A DNA stretch of 64,000 nt from Chryseobacterium bernardetii (GCF_003815975.1 NZ_CP033932.1:3453501-3517500), one strand, 5' to 3'; counted from the stretch's first letter, positions 8,486 to 18,380 are shown. Translations and numbers: made by a program. Notes: generated by a model from the letters alone, not told the origin.

Positions 8486-8514
8486 AACCTGCAAAATCAT
8501 TGATTTTCCAGGTT
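8486..8514 (-). terminator. Ancestral tRNA-Ser terminator, displaced by the island
   Basis: Arms 8486-8499 and 8501-8514 pair with one mismatch. On the minus strand the hairpin is followed by a run of seven T. It lies just past the left attachment copy of the tRNA-Ser 3' end. Before integration it would have stood right behind the tRNA gene, which is now some 36 kb away. Confidence 0.6.
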
Positions 8515-8559
8515 TAAATACTTTTTGATGTTTTTGAAAACTTCCGTTTTCCCAACTCT

Positions 8560-8576
8560 GCGGAGAGTGAGGGATT
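8560..8576 (-). repeat. Left attachment core (copy of tRNA-Ser 3' end)
   Basis: The 17 bases GCGGAGAGTGAGGGATT are identical to 45131-45147, inside the tRNA-Ser gene. The bases before it (TTCCCAACT) also match the right end. The rest of the tRNA is missing here, as expected for an att duplication. Confidence 0.88.
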
Positions 8577-9829
8577 TTGTAACCTCCCTTCATCCCTTTA
8601 TTTATAAGCGTTGCGCTGTAGCATCTTTTAATTGGCCCTAAATAGGTCACCTGCAAAAAAGCGGTAAAATCCTAATTTATATTTTACTTAGTAAAACTAG
8701 GAATTTTCGCTCAAATCTGCAAGTGAAAAGTTCAAAATTTGAACAAGTTTTTTAGAGTTTAAAGCAAGAATTTAATCCTTCTCTTTGTCCCTGAAACTTC
8801 TCAATTGAAATATTTCTAAAAGAAAGCGAAGAAAAAAAAATTAAAAAAAAGAAAAAAAGAAAGCCTTTTGAAAATGAGCGTGGCATTCTGTCAAGGTTTT
8901 TTTGAAAAAGTTTTTGCGTAGATTTTTATACGTAAAAAGTTTTTCTGAAAATCCGGAGGGCTTGACCTTGACAGAATTTAGCTGGAGGAATAGGGAGCGA
9001 AGTATCTTTGGTTTCTGTTTTTATTTTTTGCGTGAATATTGTAGAATAATTATTATAATTCAAATAAATGATAATTTAGAGCATATGCAAAACGCTGTAC
9101 GACTATTGTTTGTCAGTTTGATTTCCAGACAAACGGAAAGCCTATAATCAAGCGATGGCAAGATGGTTTGGAATGAAATTTTAAAAGGAAATTCGGAAGG
9201 TTGGATTTAAACAATTGAGGATTAGAACAATTACAGGAAGTAGCCTCAAAAGCTATGAAGAAATTTTTAAAAATGATATTCCTTATAACAGAAAGATTTA
9301 TCTCAAATATCGAAATAAATTATTGCAAGAGGTGAATTTGATGTCACAGAAAAAGTTTTAAAGAGCATCTTTAAATATTCTACAGCAAATTCTGTTTGAT
9401 GTCATCAAGAGCTCCAATAGTTATTTAGCTATTAACAGATTTGATTGCACTATAATCAAGTTTTAAGTCTATTGTTTGTAATAAAGAATATCCTTTTGAA
9501 TATTTTTTATGTGCTTAAACAGAATTGCTGTCAATTGAAGCAAACGCATCTGTTCTACATTTAAGAAATCTCAATCTGTTTTAAAACAATCAATTTTAAA
9601 GCCTCAAAACGATTAGTTAATCAATTTAAATAGTGCTCAGTAATTTCCAACAGCAAAACAATTTACACAAAACCAACACTTAGCCACTCGTGACTGGCTT
9701 TTGCCTATGCTGATGAACGGCAAGTAAAAGTTGATAAATAGTAAGATAAATTATCATTTATTGTACGACTATGGCTATTTTTGTTTTTCATTCCTTTGCG
9801 CCTTCAAAAATTTAAGAAAATTTAGTACA
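8577..9829. other. Left end of island, non-coding with remnants
   Basis: No intact gene is supported. The first part holds AAATAGGTCAC (8640-8650), the inverted partner of 45033-45043 and a possible recombinase arm site. A decayed hsdS conserved-region copy occupies about 9058-9206. A scrambled fragment of the same repeat lies near 9738-9775. A hairpin at about 9678-9700 (GCCACTCGTGACTGGC) is terminator-like. The rest is AT-rich and shows nothing recognisable. Confidence 0.6.
9058..9206 (+). pseudogene. hsdS conserved-region remnant (copy 1)
   Basis: The segment repeats, with many small indels, the stretch that encodes NNQINDNLDICKTLYDYWF in the hsdS copy at 11328-11501, including the near-identical block around CTGTACGACTATT. 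All frames are interrupted. No TRD coding sequence is attached. It points the same way as copy 2 and opposite to copy 3. Confidence 0.7.
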
Positions 9830-10822
9830 ATGAAGGAATTAGTGAAGCAAGAAATAATTAATGCAATGCAAACAGTTTTAAACTTTCAACAGTTAATGAT
9901 GCTTGAAAAGGTAATACATCAATCTTTTCATTCTGTGATAGTTACTCAAAAAAATAATACTGAAGAAGAGTTGGAAACTGACAATATAAGTGTTCTAAAT
10001 TTATTTATTTCATCCAAAAAAGTGGAAGGTTGTTCTGAAAAGTCATTGAAATATTATTTTTCTACCATAGATACTCTGTTTCAAAAACTAAAAAAGAAAG
10101 TTACAGAAATCTCTACTAATGATTTAAGATTCTATCTTTCAGAATATCAGGAGGTAAAAAAATCCAGTAAAGTCACCATAGATAATATTCGTAGGATATT
10201 TTCAAGTTTTTTTTCTTGGTTAGAAGATGAAGATTACATTTTAAAAAGTCCTGTAAGAAGGATTCATAAAGTAAAGACCGCCAGAACCATACAGGAGGTA
10301 CTTAGTGATGAAGATATAGAAGTACTTAGAGACAACTGCAAGCAGATAAGAGATTTAACACTCATCGAAATGTTAAGCTCAACTGGTATTAGAGTTGGCG
10401 AACTTGTAAAAATCAATGTAAAGGATATTGATTTCCACGAGCGTTCTTGTATCGTAACAGGTAAAGGAAATAAACAGCGTGAAGTCTATTTTGATGCAAG
10501 AACAAAGATTCATCTCAAAGAATATCTTGAAACCAGAAACGATGATAATGAAGCTTTATTCGTTTCTTTATCGAAGCCTAATCAGCGGCTTTCTATTGGT
10601 GGAATTGAAAGTATTTTGCGAAAACTGGGACAAAAAACCAAAATAAATAAAGTACATCCCCATAAGTTTAGAAGAACTTTGGCGACAATGGCAATTGATA
10701 AAGGAATGCCAATTGAGCAGGTTCAGAAGCTATTAGGTCATGTTAAAATTGACACAACATTACATTATGCGATGGTCAATCAGGCTAATGTGAAGATTGC
10801 TCACCGAAAATTTATTAGTTAA
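9830..10822 (+). CDS. Tyrosine recombinase linked to hsdS
   Basis: A 330-residue Xer-like recombinase with an N-terminal SAM-like core-binding domain (about 60-145) and catalytic domain (about 165-330). Catalytic residues are visible: R in SSTGIRVGELVK, HKFRR, LLGH and the nucleophile Y in TLHYAMV. I chose the ATG at 9830, since the first 33 codons of the longer frame overlap promoter-like, repeat-derived sequence. The hsdS fragment starts two bases after its stop. Recombinases of this type beside facing hsdS copies usually invert TRD segments and so change restriction specificity. That role is inferred here, because the local repeats look decayed. Confidence 0.85.
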   Translation: MKELVKQEIINAMQTVLNFQQLMMLEKVIHQSFHSVIVTQKNNTEEELETDNISVLNLFISSKKVEGCSEKSLKYYFSTIDTLFQKLKKKVTEISTNDLRFYLSEYQEVKKSSKVTIDNIRRIFSSFFSWLEDEDYILKSPVRRIHKVKTARTIQEVLSDEDIEVLRDNCKQIRDLTLIEMLSSTGIRVGELVKINVKDIDFHERSCIVTGKGNKQREVYFDARTKIHLKEYLETRNDDNEALFVSLSKPNQRLSIGGIESILRKLGQKTKINKVHPHKFRRTLATMAIDKGMPIEQVQKLLGHVKIDTTLHYAMVNQANVKIAHRKFIS

Positions 10823-10824
10823 CA

Positions 10825-11451
10825 ATGAAATACATTTTTAGAATTGATGAAGTAGCAAAACTAAATCAATCTTCAATAACCAATAAAGATAAATTTGAAT
10901 TAATTAATTATCTTGATACCAGTAGTATAACTAAAGGTAAAATTGATAGTTGGCAAGAGTTAAAACACAACTATCCAAGCAGAGCAAAACGAAAGATTAA
11001 ACAAAATACCATTGTATATTCTACTGTGAGACCTAATCAAGAACATTATGGTTTTTTTAATAGTATCGAAAAAGAAAATGCTATTGTTTCCACAGGATTT
11101 GCAACCATTGATGTTTTCTCAGATAATGTGGAACCAATATTTTTATATTATCTACTCACACAAAAATGGGTAACAAATCATCTTCACACGATTGCAGAAA
11201 ATTCTGTATCGGCTTATCCTTCTATAAATCCTTCTGATATTGGAAATTTAAGGTTCAGATTCCCTAATTTAACCAAACAAAAAAAAATTGCCAATATCCT
11301 AAGTGATATTGACAATAAAATTAACTTGAACAATCAAATAAATGATAATTTAGACATATGCAAAACGCTGTACGACTATTGGTTTGTGCAGTTTGATTTT
11401 CCTAATGAAACAGAAAGCCTTAAATCAGCGGTGGCAAGATGTTTGGAATGA
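10825..11451 (+). CDS. hsdS: Half HsdS specificity subunit (silent copy, frameshifted end)
   Basis: A 208-residue protein with one target-recognition domain (about 1-150) followed by the conserved HsdS spacer region (LSDIDNKINLNNQIND, TLYDYWFVQFDFP). Full HsdS has two TRDs and about 400 residues. Here the frame is lost near codon 200: the following DNA still encodes the typical WNE-LKREIPEGW stretch in another frame, so a one-base deletion probably truncated it. It lacks hsdM on its strand and is likely a donor copy. Coupling to the recombinase gene (two-base gap) could still allow expression. Confidence 0.75.
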   Translation: MKYIFRIDEVAKLNQSSITNKDKFELINYLDTSSITKGKIDSWQELKHNYPSRAKRKIKQNTIVYSTVRPNQEHYGFFNSIEKENAIVSTGFATIDVFSDNVEPIFLYYLLTQKWVTNHLHTIAENSVSAYPSINPSDIGNLRFRFPNLTKQKKIANILSDIDNKINLNNQINDNLDICKTLYDYWFVQFDFPNETESLKSAVARCLE

Positions 11452-11501
11452 AATTTTGAAAAGGGAATTCCGGAAGGATGGAGTCTGTATTTAATGATTG
11501 G
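11328..11501 (+). repeat. hsdS inverted repeat, plus-oriented arm
   Basis: About 170 bases that recur in opposite orientation at 11869-12032 with small indels. Both arms run from the segment encoding NNQINDNLD to the common tail AGTCTGTATTTAATGATTG. The arms flank a 367-base spacer and are candidate sites for the adjacent recombinase. Confidence 0.75.
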
Positions 11502-11868
11502 ATAGAAAAACAAAGACTGGAGATTTAAAGATAAGATTGAGGTATTATACGAAAAGTTTATTGTATTAGATGCTGACATTAATGATTAAACGCAAGTGAA
11601 TTAAACCAGATATATTCTAAAAAATATTAGCTCTAAAACCATGATTTTTGTGAAATTAGGAAGTCAACAAATCTTAAGAAGTCTTAATAAATATTTGAAA
11701 GATTTTCAAATTATTTCAAACTTCTGTAAGCTATTTCTTTAAAAAAAATCATCTTTTAATTTTTACAAGAATATATCTTGATGCTAATTTTGGTTTATCA
11801 TTATGAGAAACTCAATAAAAACTTTTCTATTTACCTAATCTTATCTTACCCCAATTAGTTTGTTTTAT
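11502..11868. other. Spacer between hsdS repeats
   Basis: Its first part still reads as a short HsdS-like C-terminus (about 11505-11590, ending DADIND then stop). The rest is AT-rich with no gene. Inversion between the arms would flip only this segment, so it no longer holds a useful TRD. Confidence 0.5.
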
Positions 11869-12032
11869 CAATCATTAAATACAGACTATCTCGGAATTTC
11901 CCTTCAAAATTTCATTCCAACATCTTGCCACCGCTTGATTATAGGCTTTCTTTTCTTGGAAATCAACTGACAAACCAATAGTCGTACAGCGTTTTGATAT
12001 GTCTAAATTATCATTTATTTGATTGTTGAGTT
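11869..12032 (-). repeat. hsdS inverted repeat, minus-oriented arm
   Basis: Inverted partner of 11328-11501. It lies inside the 3' half of the expressed hsdS and differs by several one-base indels, one of which breaks the hsdS frame after DNLDI. Confidence 0.75.
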
Positions 12033-12540
12033 CTATTTTATCATCTAATGATGATAAAACATTTACAATCTTTTTTTTAATATCCAAGGGAGGGCTTAGA
12101 ATAGGTAATTTTCTGAGTGCCCCTAGTGATATGTAAGGTTGAGAAGATCCAGATTTAGAAAGATTAAGATAGTATTTGCCACAACTAGATTTTAAGTAAT
12201 ATTTTAACCATTCAGATTCTAATCTTGAATCTGTTTTAAATACTCCGACATTTTTTATAGCATAATTTGTATTTTTATTTTTTTCAAGGTATGTATAACC
12301 ACAATATTCCCCAATCATACTTATAATTAGATCCCATTGATCAACCTTACTTCTTTTAATAATATTCTTATAGTCTTCTTCGGAAATATAATTTGTAGAA
12401 TTTAAATCTAAAACTCCTCCTTTTATATTTTTTGAAGTAACCAATGGATATCCTATCTCAACAGCTTTTGGAGAATCGTGTGTTCCATCAGTAATATTTT
12501 TATACATTTTTTCAGCACTTACTAAATCCCAGTTACTCAT
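11875..12540 (-). CDS. hsdS: Type I restriction HsdS, single-TRD or truncated
   Basis: A 221-residue HsdS whose first 180 residues are one target-recognition domain and the conserved helical spacer (VLSSLDDKIELNNQINDNLDI). The last 40 residues are out of frame relative to the paralogue at 10825, which reads TLYDYWFVQFDFP there. One base (the G of ATATGC) is missing. The start overlaps the hsdM stop by 8 bases, so the two are translationally coupled. HsdS confers sequence specificity on the methylase and the nuclease. Known half-size HsdS proteins can work as dimers that recognise palindromic sites, so the system may still be active. A sequencing indel is the alternative. Confidence 0.8.
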   Translation of the reverse strand: MSNWDLVSAEKMYKNITDGTHDSPKAVEIGYPLVTSKNIKGGVLDLNSTNYISEEDYKNIIKRSKVDQWDLIISMIGEYCGYTYLEKNKNTNYAIKNVGVFKTDSRLESEWLKYYLKSSCGKYYLNLSKSGSSQPYISLGALRKLPILSPPLDIKKKIVNVLSSLDDKIELNNQINDNLDISKRCTTIGLSVDFQEKKAYNQAVARCWNEILKGNSEIVCI

Positions 12541-14149
12541 ACCTCAAACTTTTAAGCTGTTCCTGAATTTTTATGTCCAAAGCATTTCCCTCAGCAAAAA
12601 GACTTTGTAAATTTGTTTCAAAATCTTGCATTTTCTCTGCAAATTCCTCTGGCGTTATGTCTACATATTCTATTTTAACCTCAAAATATTGTCCTGCAGA
12701 AAAAGAGTAATTCTTTTCAGCAATTTGCTCCTTCGTTACCACAACTGATAAGTCTTCAACAGCCTGTTTTTGATTAAAGGTCTCTACAATTTTAGCTTCT
12801 TCTTCGGTAGTTAAAACCGTACGTTGGTTTTTGCCTTCTTTCACTGTTTGTCCCAGCTTGGAAGCATCCATTAAAATAATATGCTCGCTATCTGCTCTTT
12901 TATCAAAAAACAAAACAGATACATTTGTTCCTGTACTCGCAAAAATATTACTTGGCATACTTACTACACCACGAAGCCAGCCATTACTGATTAACCTTTC
13001 ACGAATTTTCTTTTCAATCCCACTTTGGGCAGTAATGAAACCTGTTGGAACAACTATGGCAGCCTGACCTTTTTCACTTAAACTGTGCATAATATGCTGA
13101 ATAAACAAAAGATAAATCGCCATCGATTCTTTCTTACTTTTCGGAACATTTGGAATCCCAGCAAAGAATCTTTGTTTAAAAGCATCTTTCTCCAAATCAT
13201 CTCTAAAATCAGAAAAGTCTAACTTAAAAGGTGGATTAGAAACGATGTAGTCAAACTTTGTATCTAAATAAAAAGGCTGTGCAATGGTGTTAGTTTTAAT
13301 AATATTCGGAATTGAATGCGTAAGGCTGTTCAAAACCAAATTTAGACGTAACATATTGCTCGATTTCTGTGAAATGTCTTCTGAATAGATTGTGCAATTC
13401 TTTTCACCAATTTGATGAGCTAAACTCATCAACAAAGTTCCCGATCCTGCACTTGGATCATAACATTTTACACCTTTTACTTCATCCGGCACAAGAATTT
13501 TTGCCATAATACGGGCAACAGCGTGTGGTGTATAATATTCAGCATACTTACCACCGCTATCTGTGTTGTAATCTTTAATTAAATATTCAAAAATAGTTGC
13601 AAAGAAATCATATTTCTGAACAAACATTTCTTCAAAAGAAAACTCAAACAATTTATTAATCAATGCTTTTGCAAAAGCATCACGTTGAGAAGCATCAGAG
13701 ATAAATTGTGTTAGTTCATCAAATAAGGTATCTTTTGCACCACTGAATGATTTTACCGAAAATACATCTGCGTTTTCAATCGAAATTTGTCTTAAAGTAT
13801 CATCAAATGTTTTTCCAAAATCACTGTCATTTTGAATTGCGAACAAATGCGAAATCAAATGATCCGGATGTAATCTTGGAATATTAGGATCCAAGCTTGC
13901 CAGTAGAAACTGATATTCGTCATCACTCATCTCACGAAGTGCTTTAGAAAAATTCTCAGCATCTGCAAGTTGAGGTTGCTCTTCTTTTACCGCAAAGCGG
14001 AATTTATCATTAAGAAATTTATATAGAAATATTTGCGTAATAATCTTAAATTCATTTCCGTCATTTCCCAGCCCGTAATTGGCACATACACTTTTAAGAT
14101 TGTCGATTAAAGACTTTGTTTTTGTTATAAAGTTTATATCTTGAGTCAT
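12533..14149 (-). CDS. hsdM: Type I restriction-modification methyltransferase HsdM
   Basis: A 538-residue N6-adenine methyltransferase. An N-terminal helical HsdM domain precedes the SAM-binding motif I DPSAGSGTLL (231-240) and catalytic motif IV NPPF (305-308). HsdM methylates host sites in complex with HsdS and supplies the core for the HsdR translocase. The length is normal and both motifs are intact. It starts three bases after the hsdR stop and overlaps hsdS, giving a compact hsdRMS operon on the minus strand. Confidence 0.95.
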   Translation of the reverse strand: MTQDINFITKTKSLIDNLKSVCANYGLGNDGNEFKIITQIFLYKFLNDKFRFAVKEEQPQLADAENFSKALREMSDDEYQFLLASLDPNIPRLHPDHLISHLFAIQNDSDFGKTFDDTLRQISIENADVFSVKSFSGAKDTLFDELTQFISDASQRDAFAKALINKLFEFSFEEMFVQKYDFFATIFEYLIKDYNTDSGGKYAEYYTPHAVARIMAKILVPDEVKGVKCYDPSAGSGTLLMSLAHQIGEKNCTIYSEDISQKSSNMLRLNLVLNSLTHSIPNIIKTNTIAQPFYLDTKFDYIVSNPPFKLDFSDFRDDLEKDAFKQRFFAGIPNVPKSKKESMAIYLLFIQHIMHSLSEKGQAAIVVPTGFITAQSGIEKKIRERLISNGWLRGVVSMPSNIFASTGTNVSVLFFDKRADSEHIILMDASKLGQTVKEGKNQRTVLTTEEEAKIVETFNQKQAVEDLSVVVTKEQIAEKNYSFSAGQYFEVKIEYVDITPEEFAEKMQDFETNLQSLFAEGNALDIKIQEQLKSLRYE

Positions 14150-14152
14150 TAT

Positions 14153-17100
14153 CTATTGATATTGTTGTAAATATTCCTGCGAAATTAATTGATTTATTCT
14201 TTCTGTGGTAGGAAAATCAAGACCTATATTTTCTTTTTTCTTAAATTCATTGACTACAATTTGCATCAGGTATCTCTTAAAGTAAGCTTCATTTTTCACC
14301 ATTTCTTCCTGATTAGTAATGGTTTCATCTACTTGAAGTTTCACCTGCATCAATGCCCGGTGAAGTTGAGATTCTTTTGTATTTAAAGTTCCTTTTTCTG
14401 ATAAGCGTTTGTGAATTCTGGCGTACTTATCGTCGCTATCATACTTAGCTTTTAATAAAGCATTTTTTCTATTTAATTCTTTAGCTTGGTCATAGATTTT
14501 CTGAAGAAGATGCATATTTTCTACCATATCTTCCTGAGTCACTTCACTAAGATTTTTTTTCTTGAAAATTCTTTCTAATTCAGCTCTAAGACTTACAAAT
14601 TCAGGATCTAGCTGATCAAAATTAGTTTGTAAAGATTCTCTGGCTTTCCGTAGAATGTTTTTAAATTCATCAGCAAGTACCAATTCACTTTCATCGACTT
14701 TAACAAATTGAAAAATTATATCCTCTAAAGCTTCATTTAACAGATTTCGGTTAGCTTCCTCATTTCCGATGCTTTCTACAAGGTTTAGATTGTCAAGTCG
14801 ATTTTGCGTTTCAATTAATAGACGATTGAGAAGTTCAAAATCTGTTAAGCCTTTTAAAGCTTCATAACCATTTAAGGCAATTAGGTTTTTTAACTCTTTT
14901 GCAGTTCGTAAAGCCTTTACAAGTCTAAGAAGTTCTTGCTTGTCATTTAATTCAGCAATTTGTTGAGAAAATAATTCTTTATTTTGAGTATCATAATGAA
15001 ATAATGTATCTTTTATTTCTTCAATCTCTTGTCTAATTTCTTCTTCAGATTTAAATAGATGAGAGTACATTTCTATTTCATCACCCAGCTGTTCCTGTAA
15101 TTCATCAAAATAGAGTTTATTGGTACGATCAAACGCCTTTGAAATGTCAGCAAAATCTACTACATATCCGTATCGGTACTTTTTGTAAGGACGATTAACT
15201 CTGGTAAGTGTTTGTAATAAATTATGATCTTGGATGACCCGCGCTAAATATAATTTTTTCAATCGTTTAGCATCAAAGCCTGTTAACAGCATATTATAAA
15301 CAAACAAAATATCGACGTGCCCTTTTTTATACGCCTTTATAAGTTCCTTTCTAACCTGCTTGTCATTTTCATCGTGTAAAATTAAAGAAGCAGTCAATTT
15401 TGGTTCTTCTTTCAAGCCGTATTTTGCTCTTGGTTCTGCAACCATCAATACGCTTGCATCTGTTTCCTGTTCGCCATATTTCTCCTGAAATAAACGAAAT
15501 AATTCTTTTGCCTGGTCTGCAGAATCACAAACTACCATCCCTCCTAGAGTAGTATCTTGCTGATCTTTACGGAATTTTATTAAATCATTACAGATATAAT
15601 CTAACAGTGGCTCTGCAAACTTTGTATTTTTGTAGATGTCTTTTGCCGAAATATCACCTCGCAAAACTTTAATCTCATCAATGACATTCTGCATTTGCAT
15701 TTTAAAATTGCCCTCTATTTGCTCTCTTATCAATCTTAGCGTATATCCATCAGCAATAGACATATTGTAGTAATATTTATGGATATAATTTCCAAAAAGT
15801 AGTTTTGAATCATAATCTTTTGCTACTTCCTTCAATAAAGGTGTTCCGGTAAGCGCAATTTTGATTGCATTTTTATCAGAATTAATAAGGTTTGCAAGAT
15901 AATTTCCCTTCGGGTTATATGAGCGATGTGCTTCATCTAAAAAATAAATCCGTTGAACATTGATATCATAATTTACATTTTTTAGAACAGTAGCATCCTC
16001 AGAAAACTTCTGAATATTAACGACCGTAATTTCAGGCTTACCACTATCATTATGGATTGCACCAACAGTTTGTAAATCGTTCACAAAATCAGCTTTAGAA
16101 TTTACCGGATTTACTTTTAAACCACGATTGGAAAATTCTGTTGAGGCTTGAATCAAAAGATCAAGACGGTCAACAATAAAATAAAACTTAGGAATAATGT
16201 GCTTCTTCGAAAAATAATGAGTTAAATGTTTCACATTATAAAAAGCCAAAGCAGTTTTACCGGAGCCTTGTGTATGCCAAATAATACCTTTATTCTGTCC
16301 TGAATCAATTTTTGCAGCGATTGCTTGTGTTGCAAAAATTTGCGGATAACGCATAATATGTTTTTGATAGACTGGCTTACCATTATCTTCTTCCTCTACA
16401 TAAGCAATAGCAAACTGTAAAATAAACTTTAATCGTTCCTTACTGAAAAGAGAAGTAATAATTTTATTTGTAGGACTATTTTCATTCTTATTAGTTATAA
16501 AATCAGGATTATGCTTAACAACGACCAAATTATTATCTCTGAGTATTTCCAACTCTTTGTCTTCACTTAATTCTGATAACCTTTCTTTTACTGGATAGTC
16601 TAAATCTTCTCTAAAATAATTAAATAAGATATTAGAATAAGCAGAAGTTGCATAATAAGCTCCGAAAATAGGCTCAACAATTCCATCCTCATAATTCATA
16701 TTATTTGAGAAGACCATCAATTGAGTGATGTTTGCAAAACGTCTAAAATGTTTATTTGCAAATCTTTCATTCATACGTCTGCGTTCAGCGATAACCCCAT
16801 CTTTATTATGTGGTTTTTTTACTTCCACAAATGCTAATGGAATTCCATTAACAAGAAATGTGATGTCCGGACGATATTCTTCATCGCCAGATTTGCACGT
16901 TAACTCGGTTGTGATATGAAAATCATTGTTTGAAAAATTTTCAAAATCAATTAATTTAATACCCGAAGTTGATGTTAAACGTTCATAGAATTTTTTCCCA
17001 AGATCCTCAAAATCCAATTCCAAATTAATTTCATCCAGAACTTTTTGTGCTTCTGTTTCAGAAATACTATTTATCTCTGCAATTTTAGACAAAAAAATAG

Positions 17101-17221
17101 AGGGGAAAATATTATTTTCCTCTATTCTGTTTTGGTTTTTTAAAGAAATATATTGATAACCTAACCGCAACAAATGCAAGATGGCTGGTATTTTAACTCG
17201 TGAATCTTCGTTGAAAGACAT
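14153..17221 (-). CDS. hsdR: Type I restriction endonuclease HsdR
   Basis: A 1,022-residue DNA translocase-nuclease. The N-terminal PD-(D/E)XK nuclease has D119 and E133/K135 (RPDITFLVNG, FVEVKKP). Superfamily-2 helicase motifs follow: Walker A in HTQGSGKTALAFY, DEAH-type YFLDEAHRSYN, TGTPLL, and the later motif DHNLLQTLTRVNRPYK. The C-terminal part is helical and charged and would bind HsdM. All key residues are present, so restriction looks competent. It is the first gene of the operon and would cleave unmethylated invading DNA. Confidence 0.95.
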   Translation of the reverse strand: MSFNEDSRVKIPAILHLLRLGYQYISLKNQNRIEENNIFPSIFLSKIAEINSISETEAQKVLDEINLELDFEDLGKKFYERLTSTSGIKLIDFENFSNNDFHITTELTCKSGDEEYRPDITFLVNGIPLAFVEVKKPHNKDGVIAERRRMNERFANKHFRRFANITQLMVFSNNMNYEDGIVEPIFGAYYATSAYSNILFNYFREDLDYPVKERLSELSEDKELEILRDNNLVVVKHNPDFITNKNENSPTNKIITSLFSKERLKFILQFAIAYVEEEDNGKPVYQKHIMRYPQIFATQAIAAKIDSGQNKGIIWHTQGSGKTALAFYNVKHLTHYFSKKHIIPKFYFIVDRLDLLIQASTEFSNRGLKVNPVNSKADFVNDLQTVGAIHNDSGKPEITVVNIQKFSEDATVLKNVNYDINVQRIYFLDEAHRSYNPKGNYLANLINSDKNAIKIALTGTPLLKEVAKDYDSKLLFGNYIHKYYYNMSIADGYTLRLIREQIEGNFKMQMQNVIDEIKVLRGDISAKDIYKNTKFAEPLLDYICNDLIKFRKDQQDTTLGGMVVCDSADQAKELFRLFQEKYGEQETDASVLMVAEPRAKYGLKEEPKLTASLILHDENDKQVRKELIKAYKKGHVDILFVYNMLLTGFDAKRLKKLYLARVIQDHNLLQTLTRVNRPYKKYRYGYVVDFADISKAFDRTNKLYFDELQEQLGDEIEMYSHLFKSEEEIRQEIEEIKDTLFHYDTQNKELFSQQIAELNDKQELLRLVKALRTAKELKNLIALNGYEALKGLTDFELLNRLLIETQNRLDNLNLVESIGNEEANRNLLNEALEDIIFQFVKVDESELVLADEFKNILRKARESLQTNFDQLDPEFVSLRAELERIFKKKNLSEVTQEDMVENMHLLQKIYDQAKELNRKNALLKAKYDSDDKYARIHKRLSEKGTLNTKESQLHRALMQVKLQVDETITNQEEMVKNEAYFKRYLMQIVVNEFKKKENIGLDFPTTERINQLISQEYLQQYQ

Positions 17222-17243
17222 TGGCTAATTTAGTTTTAAGTCT

Positions 17244-17251
17244 TAAAGATA
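17244..17251 (-). promoter_or_regulatory. Possible hsdR -7 box
   Basis: Minus-strand TATCTTTA differs from TAnnTTTG at the last base and lies about 23 bases before the hsdR start. No clear -33 is seen. Confidence 0.35.
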
Positions 17252-17369
17252 GTAAAACGAGTAATTACATAAGCACTTTTGTAAGTAATACTTTTTAAAT
17301 GGTGGTTTATCGAATCATATAATCCACTTATTATAATTATAGGCTTTTAGTAGCATCTTCTAATTGCTG

Positions 17370-17690
17370 TTACTGCCTTTTTGAAGTAGGCTTTAATTCC
17401 CCTGCAAAATCCATCATCGCCACCTGACTTCCTACAAACGGATTATAGGATGGCTGATAATCAATATAGCCCAAAGAATGAAGATTCTTCAGGCATTTAT
17501 GGTAGGTGGCTTTTGAACGGATTTTACTAATACGCATCACTTCATCGCGGGAAATACTGACCGGATTTCGGAAACGGCTGAAATTCCAGAACTGGAATAA
17601 GGCTAAATAAAGGCTGATGTGTGAAGGATTAAGCGTTTTGTCCTGAGCCACCTTTTCATAGAAACCTGTGAGATGTTTTATGTAATTCAT
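17370..17690 (-). CDS. Small winged-helix-like protein of mobile elements
   Basis: A 106-residue protein resembling small helix-turn-helix proteins often found near integrases in Bacteroidota elements. Residues 40-90 (ISRDEVMRISKIRSKATYHK, then CLKNLHSLGYIDYQPSY) read as a winged helix with a recognition helix and beta-wing. No enzyme motif is seen. It is encoded 24 bases after the excisionase-like gene, so the two are probably one unit. A role in regulating the element or its excision is inferred from context. Confidence 0.6.
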   Translation of the reverse strand: MNYIKHLTGFYEKVAQDKTLNPSHISLYLALFQFWNFSRFRNPVSISRDEVMRISKIRSKATYHKCLKNLHSLGYIDYQPSYNPFVGSQVAMMDFAGELKPTSKRQ

Positions 17691-17714
17691 TTTTGGTCAT
17701 TTTGGAGTTAACAA

Positions 17715-17975
17715 TTATCCTTTACCATTTAGTAATTTTTCAATGTCTTTGTAATTGTAGTATAAAGTTCCTCCGACACGAGTATAAGACAGAGTTCCAT
17801 TAATACGAAGGTTTTGCAATGTTCCGGAAGAGATTTTTAAAAGCTCTTTAACCTCTGATGAACGTAACCATAATTTCTGTTCGGAAACCTTGATATTAAA
17901 TAGATTTTTAATGTCTTCTAGTAATTCAGTTTTAAATTCTTTAAGGTCTTCTTTTGTGATGAGGTTTACTAACAT
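17715..17975 (-). CDS. Excisionase/MerR-type helix-turn-helix protein
   Basis: An 86-residue protein with a helix-turn-helix domain at about 35-85 (WLRSSEVKELLKISSGTLQN, then RINGTLSYTRVGGTLYYNYKDIEKLL). This is the HTH_17/excisionase pattern common next to integrases in Bacteroidota elements. I chose the internal ATG at 17975; the longer frame starting at 18032 adds an atypical Cys/Arg-rich leader. The tandem palindromes about 400 bases upstream could be its binding sites. It is far from the island integrase (43.7 kb), so it may belong to an older element. Confidence 0.65.
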   Translation of the reverse strand: MLVNLITKEDLKEFKTELLEDIKNLFNIKVSEQKLWLRSSEVKELLKISSGTLQNLRINGTLSYTRVGGTLYYNYKDIEKLLNGKG

Positions 17976-18032
17976 AGTTATTTCATTACTGTTTTTTTGA
18001 TTAAAATTTCTTCTGCAAAGTTGGAGCATCAA

Positions 18033-18380
18033 AATCTTGAAAACAATAGTGTTAATCGTGGCTAGGCTAAATAAGAAGAGTCTGGATGATTCTGGAATCT
18101 TTGGAGATTAAAAAAGAATAAATTGGATGAGTTTGGAATCTTAAACCTGATTTCAAGGAAAACAAAAAACAAGCTCCGCAGTTTTTTCCCCTTTTTGCAA
18201 AAAAGGCAAAAGAGTCTTTGGATGTAAAACTTGAAAAGTTTGTATATACAAAGACACATCTTGCTGTACTAAAACTCAGATTTTTCAGAGCTTTGAAATA
18301 AATACTTAAAATATTGATTATTAGCATTTTTTCAATTTTCTGCTTTAGAAATAAAAAAGAATGAAAAGGAGAGATTCGTA
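18033..18380. other. Non-coding stretch before tandem palindromes
   Basis: AT-rich sequence upstream of the excisionase-like gene. Short open frames here have no recognisable protein character. I see no RNA gene. Confidence 0.4.
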
